5,022 nt of DNA from CAJBLF01 sp964560855 (lineage in GTDB: Bacteria > Patescibacteriota > Gracilibacteria > Absconditabacterales > Absconditicoccaceae), in NCBI GenBank assembly GCA_964560855.1, contig CAZLLU010000042.1, positions 1 through 5,022 of the forward strand, read 5' to 3'. A program made the position numbers and the translations under genes. The notes beneath the pieces are model-generated. The model worked only from the letters and a program-made list of their open reading frames with translations, did not search any database and was not told where the DNA came from. Every line of letters starts with the position of its first letter. Within the stretch, counting starts at the first letter, position 1. Below are positions 1 through 4,592 of this stretch, one piece after another.

Positions 1-53
1 CAGATCCAGAAAAACTCAGAATACTTGAAGAACGTAAAATAGCAGACCAATAA
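1..53 (+). CDS. C-terminal end of an unidentified protein
   Basis: The frame beginning at base 3 is open from the window edge and ends in TAA at 51-53, encoding DPEKLRILEERKIADQ. The other two forward frames also stop early, but this one gives the most protein-like sequence, charged and helix-forming, and TAA is the stop used by every other gene here. Too little remains to name a product. Because it lies upstream on the same strand as an NrdD-like domain and nrdG, it could belong to the same cluster, but nothing in these 16 residues shows that. Confidence 0.4.
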   Translation, partial: DPEKLRILEERKIADQ

Positions 54-54
54 T

Positions 55-196
<142 letters not shown>

Positions 197-220
197 TATT
201 TTTGTAACAAATTGCTCGCC

Positions 221-439
221 ATGCAAACATTCTACAACAAACAAGGAGAAGAGATCAAGAGAACTCCATGCCAAGTTTACACCCGTGTCATGGGTTACCT
301 CAGACCTGTTTCTCATTACAACATTGGAAAAAAATCAGAATTCTACAGTAGGAAGTATTTCGACGAGCAAAAAACTGCAAATTCAGCGTTCGTAAGACAT
401 TTTGCACCTGAATTTGTTGCATGTGGATGCCACAACTAA
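221..439 (+). CDS. Stand-alone glycyl-radical domain, NrdD C-terminus-like
   Basis: This 72-residue protein resembles the C-terminal glycyl-radical segment of class III anaerobic ribonucleoside-triphosphate reductase. The core, residues 22-41, carries RVMGYLRP, then N-I-GKKSEF. It parallels the E. coli NrdD end, where RVCGYLG contains the radical glycine and is followed by N-GKQEE. By that comparison Gly25 would be the radical site. Cysteines are few (Cys17, Cys68, Cys70), so the four-cysteine zinc site that precedes the loop in full NrdD is absent. The catalytic barrel is also absent. The protein may complement a separate NrdD, by analogy with the GrcA/YfiD spare domain of pyruvate formate-lyase, or be a small accessory subunit. 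The activase gene nrdG lies 527 bases downstream on the same strand. ATG 221 is chosen because the upstream extension merely translates the tandem repeat. There is no Shine-Dalgarno, UGA, CGA or CGG codon. Confidence 0.72.
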   Translation: MQTFYNKQGEEIKRTPCQVYTRVMGYLRPVSHYNIGKKSEFYSRKYFDEQKTANSAFVRHFAPEFVACGCHN

Positions 440-493
440 TCGTGAAGTATCAATCTATGATGTATGATTTTTGTCATTTAATAAACAGATAAT

Positions 494-542
494 AAAGTAA
501 AGTGAGGTAAGGTACAATGACGCCTTTCGAAAACTTTACTTT
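494..542. repeat. Inverted repeat in the leader of the 85-residue gene
   Basis: AAAGTAAAGT at 494-503 is perfectly complementary to ACTTTACTTT at 533-542, with a 29-base loop. It lies 20 bases before the ATG at 563, so a transcript from the NrdD-like gene into the 85-residue gene would carry the stem between them. The 3' arm is followed by TTATTTAC, not a clean T-run, so it is not a convincing terminator. A regulatory or processing hairpin is possible. The rest of the 440-562 spacer shows nothing clear. Confidence 0.4.
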
Positions 543-562
543 TTATTTACTGAAAAATAATC

Positions 563-820
563 ATGAACGATTTTGATAATATGCTTCTACAACACAAGCA
601 ACGGCATGAAAAGGATTTTACCAAAGAGCAATTACAACACCATTTGGTAGAATGCTTGGAGTTGTTGGAAAAATGAGATACACATCTCTATGCAGAGCTT
701 ATAGACCTTATCCAAATTGCTAAAGTCCATCTCCAACAAAATCTCAACGAAGATCAAAGAAACGAACTTATCGAAAGGAGATACGAAAAATTCATGAGCA
801 AAATCCAGCAAAACAAATAA
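563..820 (+). CDS. Unrecognised 85-residue protein with one in-frame UGA
   Basis: Read with UGA as glycine, ATG 563 to TAA 820 encodes an 85-residue protein beginning MNDFDNMLLQHKQ and ending FMSKIQQNK. The standard code would break it at codon 38 (674-676). It is very polar and rich in Gln, Glu, His, Lys and Leu. Two probable helices are separated by a KGDTH turn near residues 37-41. There is no signal peptide, membrane segment, cysteine motif or recognised domain. It lies between the NrdD-like glycyl domain and nrdG, all on the plus strand, so co-expression with anaerobic ribonucleotide reduction is plausible but inferred from position only. One CGG codon occurs at residue 14, of uncertain meaning in this genome. 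No Shine-Dalgarno precedes the start. Continuity across the UGA and ordinary amino-acid composition support a real gene. Confidence 0.68.
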
Positions 821-821
821 T

Positions 822-936
822 TTGTCCTCCTTGGTAAAGGAGGGGGTACCCTTTAGGGTGGAGGATTTATGGACAAAATCTACTAGTCCATAAATCCCTC
901 TGTCCTTCGGACTTCTCCCTTTACAAAGGGAGACAA
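822..936. repeat. Five-hairpin repeat element, copy A
   Basis: This 115-base unit is bounded by TTGTC and GACAA, with imperfect inverted ends. It folds into consecutive stems: CCTCCTT/AAGGAGG (826-843), ACCCT/AGGGT (848-859), a perfect 12-bp GGATTTATGGAC/GTCCATAAATCC (863-897), GTCC/GGAC (902-912) and CTCCCTTT/AAAGGGAG (915-932). A diverged copy with the same order of stems lies at 3383-3495. The short length, inverted ends and absence of coding sequence resemble a miniature inverted-repeat element. The last hairpin lacks a T-run, so it is not a canonical terminator. It fills most of the gap between the 85-residue gene and nrdG. Confidence 0.82.
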
Positions 937-966
937 CAATAAAGCAATATTTTATATCTCATTATA

Positions 967-1686
967 ATGACCACCGTGCAGATAGCAGGAATCCAACAGT
1001 CCACTATGGTAGACTACCCAGGCAAGATCGCCTGTGTGGTTTTCACGATGGGCTGCAATTTCCGCTGCCACTTCTGCCACAACCCGGAATGCGTATTACC
1101 GGAAAGAATGCAATTATTTCAAAACGATTTAATTCCGGAAGAAGCGTTCTTCAATTTTCTCAAAGCCAGGAAAGGATTGCTTGATGGTGTTAGTATCTGC
1201 GGTGGTGAACCTACCTTGCGACCTGATCTTTACGACTTTGCAAAGAAAATCAAAGATATGGGATATCTCGTTAAACTAGATACGAACGGGAGAGATTACA
1301 AGATCGTCGAAAGGATGATCCAAGATAATATTCTTGATTATGTCGCTGTTGATTTGAAGCATTCCATGCACAGGTATACCGATGCGATAGGACTCGAACA
1401 GCCACCAGAGTTTTATCATAGCTATCAGAAACTCTTGGAAATATTATTGACGAGCAAAATAGATTTTGAATACAGGACAACGGTGGCCAAAGGGCTTCAC
1501 ACCGCTGACGATATAGAAAATATGGCGTTTTATATCAGAGATGCGAAACATTATTATCTCCAGAATTATATCGGAGGAAATACACTCAATCCTGACTTCT
1601 GAGGTACACCATTCAGCGACGAGGAATTGGAAGGATTTAAAAAAATAGCTGAACGTTATGTCCAGCACTGCGAGATACGTAAATAA
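967..1686 (+). CDS. nrdG: Anaerobic ribonucleotide reductase activating protein, radical SAM
   Basis: This 239-residue protein is the radical-SAM activase that installs the glycyl radical on class III ribonucleotide reductase, using a 4Fe-4S cluster and S-adenosylmethionine, in the cytoplasm. The N-terminal AGIQQSTMVDYPGKIACVVF is typical of the NrdG2-type activases. The cluster motif CxxxCxxC is Cys30, Cys34 and Cys37 (CNFRCHFC). The SAM-contacting GGEP is at 79-82, followed by a KLDTNG strand. The reading frame crosses UGA at 1600-1602 (residue 212), giving NPDF-G-GTPFSDEELEGF and then a TAA stop. The standard code would cut off the last 28 residues, a conserved part of the family. Codon 85 is CGA, in EPTL-x-PDL. 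The ATG at 967 has no Shine-Dalgarno. The target enzyme is presumably linked to the glycyl domain encoded at 221-439. Confidence 0.93.
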
Positions 1687-1689
1687 ACT

Positions 1690-1818
1690 AATTGAGAATG
1701 AAAAATTAATAATGAATAATGTATGACTTGTATATAATAAACTATAGTAAATTACAATAGTCCATTATAAGGTAAAATCCAACATTATTAATTCTCAATT
1801 ATTAATTATTAATTAATT
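1690..1818. repeat. Inverted heptad-arm repeat between convergent genes
   Basis: The gap between convergent nrdG and the patatin gene is almost entirely repeat. The left arm from 1690 reads in 7-base units (AATTGAG, AATGAAA, AATTAAT, AATGAAT, AATGTAT). The right arm from 1784 also does (ATTATTA, ATTCTCA, ATTATTA, ATTATTA, ATTAATT). AATTGAGAAT at 1690-1699 pairs perfectly with ATTCTCAATT at 1791-1800, and TTAATAATG/CATTATTAA extends the pairing after a bulge. Between them, from 1741, ACTATAGT and ACAATAGT form a near-palindrome matching the hairpin at 108-129. The right arm overlaps the patatin stop codon. The long stem ending in TTAATTTTT at 1811-1820 could serve as a terminator for nrdG, though it is AT-rich. 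Confidence 0.7.
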
Positions 1819-2598
1819 TTTAAAGTGATTCATACATTCATGATAACCTTCCTCAAAGGCTTTTTTCATTTTTTGCTTATTGGTATCCAAAACTTTCAAC
1901 GGCATATTGATGTAAAATAAATGATCGACAAGCGGGAGATTTTCTACCGTATTTTTTCTCAGAAGTATTTCAAACGCCACGGAGAGTGCATCTATGACGT
2001 TAGTTTGCTTCTTATTTTCACTGAATCTATTGAGCGCTATGCCGATGATTTTATCTTTTGGATAATGCTTTTTTGCTATATCTACAGGAAAATTATTGGT
2101 CACTCCTCCGTCCATCAATACAGTTGTCTGATACGGAATTACCGGAAAAACACCAGGAATCGACATACTTCCTGTTAATATGGAAGCAAGATCACCTTTC
2201 GAATATAACATAAATTTTCCGGTATTTGCATTTGTCACTCCGATATAGACCTTATGGGAAAGATTGGAAATATCATCAGGAAGATCTTTTTTGAATTGTT
2301 CGGTAAATCGGTTCGATTTGAGGAGGCTTTTTTTGGAAAGGATGTTGAACGCGGAAATGTTCAGGAAATTTTTTGTATTGATGAATTTATCGAAGATCTC
2401 ATCAGCACTATATCCTGAAGCTCGATAGCTGGCTAACATAGCGCCTGCGCTGACACCATAGATCGCTTTGATGTTTTTTTTCATTCACAGTTCTTCCAAT
2501 CCTTTCAATACTCCTAAACCATAAAAACCTCTGGTCCCTCATCACGAGATCACCAGGACATATTTCTTCTGCTTCGAAAAGAAGGATAACATTCACAT
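1813..2598 (-). CDS. Patatin-like phospholipase
   Basis: This 261-residue patatin-family acyl hydrolase would use a Ser-Asp dyad to cleave acyl esters of membrane lipids. The glycine-rich oxyanion loop at 19-24 reads GGGTRG, and two of its glycines (19 and 20) are UGA. The nucleophile is Ser50 in GVSAG. The second catalytic residue is Asp163 in the DGG motif (MDGGVTNNFP). UGA also occurs at residues 2 and 38. With standard decoding only a fragment starting at residue 39 would be called, losing the oxyanion loop. ATG 2598 is the longest start, and ATG 2592 is equally possible. No signal peptide is evident, and the family is often cytoplasmic or delivered by other routes. Codon 60 is CGA in ASY-x-ASGYSADE, where relatives commonly have tryptophan or tyrosine. 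A second CGA is in SN-x-FTEQF. Natural substrate is unknown. Confidence 0.9.
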
Positions 2599-2609
2599 AC
2601 TCTTAGACT

Positions 2610-2615
2610 ATTATA
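2610..2615 (-). promoter_or_regulatory. Possible -10 box for the patatin gene
   Basis: Read on the minus strand, a perfect TATAAT lies 11 bases before the ATG at 2598. A start site 6-7 bases downstream would leave a leader of only a few bases, consistent with the missing Shine-Dalgarno. No good -35 hexamer is found 17 bases upstream, and the surroundings are very AT-rich, so a chance match is possible. Confidence 0.35.
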
Positions 2616-2622
2616 TAAATTT

Positions 2623-2760
2623 TATTAAGTATTAAGATCGCTTGCAGCGATTATTAAGAGCTTCGCTTATTAAGAAATTCTTTATTTCTTAATCCTTACT
2701 TCTTAATTTTTAATTTTTAATTTTTAATTTTTAATTCTTAATTCTTAATTTTCAATTATT
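2623..2760. repeat. TATTAAG-punctuated hairpins and 7-base tandem repeat
   Basis: The gap between pduL and the patatin gene is repetitive throughout. From about 2623 to 2700, the heptad TATTAAG recurs four times, with small palindromes between: ATCGCT-TGC-AGCGAT (2637-2651), AGC-TTC-GCT (2659-2667), and AAAT-TCTTT-ATTT, which extends to a 9-bp stem TTAAGAAAT/ATTTCTTAA (2670-2692). Bases 2705-2753 are seven 7-base units: AATTTTT four times, AATTCTT twice, then AATTTTC. No gene or clear terminator is seen. Confidence 0.7.
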
Positions 2761-2763
2761 TAG

Positions 2764-3327
2764 TTATTTAACAATTTCCGCCCAGTCTCCTGCTTTAGCT
2801 CCTGCGGCATTTGCCTCTTCGATATCGATATGAAAATCTAAAGCGTAATCATCTTTTGCTCTGACGACGACATTTTCAAACGTCAATGCTCTCTCTCCGC
2901 TTATATGCATTTTAACGATGTCTCAATTTTTGACTCACAATTCTTGTGCTTCCTTGACTGTGCAATGGAGATGTCTCTGTGCTATCATCGCATAAGGTCC
3001 GTAGATCTCACCAACCGGTCAGATGATTTTGATATATTCCAATCCTTTAGTATCTCCTGATTCTTTGATTGGCGCATTCGTACCCAGGATAAAATTATCT
3101 CCCATCATCAGCTCGACTTGAGAAATCTTCCTTGTCGGTCCGACTACTCTCACTGCAGCGATCTTACCTGCTGGTCACTCAAGGATCACTTGCTCTTGCG
3201 CGGCGTACTGTCCTGGCTGCGAAATAGCTTTTAAGACCTTAAGCTCGTAGCCTTTCCCGAAAAGTTTTTCTACATCCGCCTGTGATAAGTGAACATGTCT
3301 ATTGGATATTCATAAGGGGATTCTCAT
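2764..3327 (-). CDS. pduL: PduL-type phosphate acyltransferase (phosphotransacylase)
   Basis: This 187-residue protein transfers an acyl group between CoA and phosphate (acetyl-CoA or propanoyl-CoA to the acyl phosphate), normally paired with an acetate-type kinase to make ATP. It is invisible in standard-code calls because five UGA codons (residues 6, 51, 103, 131, 135) interrupt it. Read as glycine they restore family motifs: the start becomes MRIPLGISNRHVHLS, and others give EGPAGK, IIGPVGEIYG and LGVKNGD. Both metal-binding HxH motifs of PduL are present, RHVH at 10-13 and RHLH at 118-121. Also visible are SQPGQYAAQE and GERALTFENVVVRAKDDYALD. The length matches the soluble form. There is no N-terminal encapsulation extension and no microcompartment gene nearby, so a housekeeping Pta-like role is inferred. 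The P-loop kinase gene lies upstream on the same strand, 179 bases away across repeat copy B. Confidence 0.94.
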
Positions 3328-3333
3328 TTTCTT

Positions 3334-3375
3334 GAATGTAGAATGTAAAATGTATAATTCAGAATTAATAATTTT
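3334..3375. repeat. Degenerate 7-base tandem repeat upstream of pduL
   Basis: Six consecutive 7-base units can be read: GAATGTA twice, AAATGTA, TAATTCA, GAATTAA, TAATTTT. They share an AAT core at the same phase. The array begins 7 bases upstream of the pduL start and runs almost to repeat copy B, so it would form part of the pduL leader or promoter. Confidence 0.55.
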
Positions 3376-3382
3376 TTTTATT

Positions 3383-3495
3383 TTGTCCTCCTTTGCAAAG
3401 AAGGGGAACCACGAAGTGGTGGAGGATTTAGTCGTGCGACACGAAATCCCTCATCCGTAAAATGCGGATACCTCTCCCTTTAAAAAGGGAGACAA
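3383..3495. repeat. Five-hairpin repeat element, copy B
   Basis: This is the second copy of the element at 822-936, 113 bases, again bounded by TTGTC and GACAA. Corresponding stems are CCTCCTTT/AAAGAAGG with one mismatch (3387-3404), ACCAC/GTGGT (3408-3420), an outer GGATTT/AAATCC around TCGTG-CGA-CACGA (3424-3449), ATCCG/CGGAT (3453-3469) and CTCCCTTT/AAAGGGAG (3474-3491). Stems two to four have different bases from copy A yet still pair, while the terminal blocks and GGAGGATTT/AAATCCCTC are conserved. It lies between the kinase and pduL genes, which are both transcribed in the opposite direction. Confidence 0.82.
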
Positions 3496-3506
3496 ATATG
3501 ATTCTT

Positions 3507-4064
3507 TTAAATTTTCGACTTAGTAACCACTTCGTCTATCTGCTGATGTAATTCTTCGAACGTACCGTCGTTGGTGAAGAGATGGTCGGCGAGTTGCATA
3601 CAGGCAGAAATATTCTGTTTGGTAGGATCAATATTATTCATCTCTCTTTGTTCATTAGCAACAAATTCTTCGTATGAGATTTTGTCCGTTTCACTTGCTC
3701 TCAATACCACTCTTTCATATCTGACCTTCGGGTCCGCATCGATCGCGAAAAGCAGGAAATGCTCTTTCTGTTTCAACGCTTCGACTTCGCCCACCGCTCT
3801 CAAACTTTCAATGATAGCATTTTTTCAATTCGCTTTTGCCTGCTCATAGAGCTGTTCGACAATATAGGATGGTCAGAATTCCGCACGCAAATCGTTTGCG
3901 ACAATAACCATGCTGTCCCTATTGACGGGCATCCCTCTCTTTTCGATCTCCTGGATCAGGTACGTGCGAACGGAATAATGCTGAAATCCCTTTTTCTGGA
4001 CAAGGTAATCGACAATAGTTCATTTGCCGGCACCAAGTGTTCCCGTGACTCAGATAATTTTCAT
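3507..4064 (-). CDS. P-loop kinase, dephospho-CoA kinase or nucleotide kinase-like
   Basis: This 185-residue protein opens MKIIGVTGTLGAGKGT, a Walker A P-loop at residues 8-16 with Lys14. UGA supplies Gly5, Gly15 (inside the P-loop), Gly64 and Gly80. Standard decoding would keep only the C-terminal half and lose ATP binding. Further features are an IIESLR strand near 84-89, FAIDADPKVRYERVVLR in the lid region, and a C-terminal ADHLFTNDGTFEELHQQI. The last pattern, in which a kinase ends with an ND/N-GT/S-LEE motif, is seen in dephospho-CoA kinases and related AAA-type nucleotide kinases. Dephospho-CoA kinase would fit the neighbouring CoA-using pduL, but a (deoxy)nucleoside monophosphate kinase, fitting the nearby ribonucleotide reductase genes, cannot be excluded. 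All arginines use AGA, AGG, CGC or CGT. No Shine-Dalgarno precedes ATG 4064. Confidence 0.82.
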
Positions 4065-4093
4065 GGATCAGACATTACAGATAAACCAAGCTC

Positions 4094-4099
4094 ATTATA
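4094..4099 (-). promoter_or_regulatory. Possible -10 box for the kinase gene
   Basis: On the minus strand TATAAT occurs 29 bases before the ATG at 4064 (in context CTATATAATGAGC), which would give a leader of about 20 bases. The -35 region is poor (TTCTTT at 17-base spacing), so this is tentative. Confidence 0.35.
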
Positions 4100-4236
4100 T
4101 AGATTTCATCAAACAAAAGAAAGGTTTTTTTATACTTCGAAACATCCGCCAAATGTACGCCACGAGATAGGATAATAAAAAGACAAACGCCAGACTCGTG
4201 CTAGCCGAAAAGGAGACAATCCAAACATGAAACACT

Positions 4237-4373
4237 ACGTCATTCCTCACTACGCTACAGCCCGCCTTCGAGAAATCGAGGATCATTCCCGTCCCGCCTT
4301 GCGGGATAAACTCCAGCGGGAATCCAATTGGCTATATAGCAAGATGGATTCCCGATCAGGTCGGGAATGACGT
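4237..4373. repeat. GTCATTCC-type extragenic palindromic repeat
   Basis: A perfect 10-bp inverted pair, ACGTCATTCC (4237-4246) and GGAATGACGT (4364-4373), brackets two palindromes. The first pairs ATTCCCG (4285-4291) with CGGGAAT (4317-4323) around an inner TCCCGC-CTT-GCGGGA hairpin (4292-4306). The second is ATTCCCGA-TCAGG-TCGGGAAT (4348-4368). Bases around GGATTCCCG...GGGAATGAC resemble the widespread extragenic palindromes found in many bacterial genomes. The segment is clearly more GC-rich than its surroundings, which suggests insertion as a mobile repeat. No transposase is present. Confidence 0.72.
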
Positions 4374-4407
4374 GACCATAAAAGAACCGGAAATGACGTG
4401 ACTATAA
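4366..4407 (+). repeat. 16-base direct duplication at the palindrome edge
   Basis: AATGACGTGACCATAA (4366-4381) is repeated as AATGACGTGACTATAA (4392-4407), with one difference and a 26-base period. It overlaps the right end of the palindromic repeat and probably arose by slippage or by a partial second insertion. Confidence 0.6.
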
Positions 4408-4436
4408 GAAAATGAAAATGAGATAATATAAGAGAA

Positions 4437-4513
4437 AAAGTAAGTCTAGCGAAGCGTTTGAATAAAGTAAACCCAACAAAGCGTTTGAAAGTAAGATCAG
4501 CTGAGCGTCTTTT
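4437..4513 (+). repeat. Threefold imperfect 24-27-base tandem repeat
   Basis: Three consecutive units begin with AAAGTAA: 4437-4463, 4464-4487 and 4488-4513. The first two share AAGCGTTTGA, and the third has the related TGAGCGTCTTTT. Units differ in length (27, 24, 26) and in the middle bases. On the minus strand they translate to a repetitive Lys/Arg/Phe-rich string with no domain, so this is treated as non-coding repeat upstream of the transglycosylase gene. Confidence 0.6.
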
Positions 4514-4592
4514 TTGTGTTTGCAAAAAGAATCTGGAGCTCTATATATAAGAAATAAGATATTTTCTTCCTTTTACTTTTTTCCTGATTCCC

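Larger units (their letters stand above)
4065..4592. other. 528-base intergenic region between divergent genes
   Basis: No convincing gene is seen between the divergent kinase and lytic transglycosylase genes. Bases 4065-4236 show only the possible -10 and a T-run near 4126-4132. Then come a palindromic repeat (4237-4373), a short duplication (4366-4407) and a threefold 25-base repeat (4437-4513). The last 80 bases are an AT- and pyrimidine-rich leader with TATATATAAG around 4543-4552, possibly part of the promoter for the plus-strand gene. Open frames on the minus strand here translate the repeats. Confidence 0.7.

Noticed and set aside
517..579. Tiny frame MTPFENFTFYLLKNNHERFG preceded by GAGG
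   Set aside because: Only 20 codons, it overlaps the inverted repeat and the start of the 85-residue gene, and other genes here do not use a Shine-Dalgarno, so the purines upstream are not strong support.
915..936. Rho-independent terminator at the end of repeat copy A
   Set aside because: The CTCCCTTT/AAAGGGAG stem is good but is followed by ACAACAATAAAG, with no T-run.
1600..1602. Frameshift or premature stop making nrdG a pseudogene
   Set aside because: The frame continues cleanly through UGA as glycine into conserved family sequence and a TAA stop, and the same decoding repairs five other genes.
1271..1668. Minus-strand frames opposite nrdG
   Set aside because: They lie antisense to a well-supported radical-SAM gene and have no domain features.
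2637..2692. CRISPR-like array (short repeat with variable inserts)
   Set aside because: Repeat of 7 bases and inserts of 9-15 palindromic bases do not fit CRISPR dimensions, and no cas gene is present.
3571..4175. Plus-strand frames opposite the kinase gene
   Set aside because: They are antisense shadows of the kinase, whose P-loop and recoded glycines are clear on the other strand.
4095..4286. Minus-strand 63-residue frame with a hydrophobic segment (LAFVFLLSYLVAYIWRMF)
   Set aside because: The membrane-like stretch and basic tail are attractive and it ends 30 bases before the kinase start, but its first third is the palindromic repeat and it has no recognised family; it would need homologues to be accepted.
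4283..4525. Minus-strand 80-residue frame rich in Lys, Arg and Phe
   Set aside because: It is the translation of the palindromic and threefold tandem repeats, with no domain.
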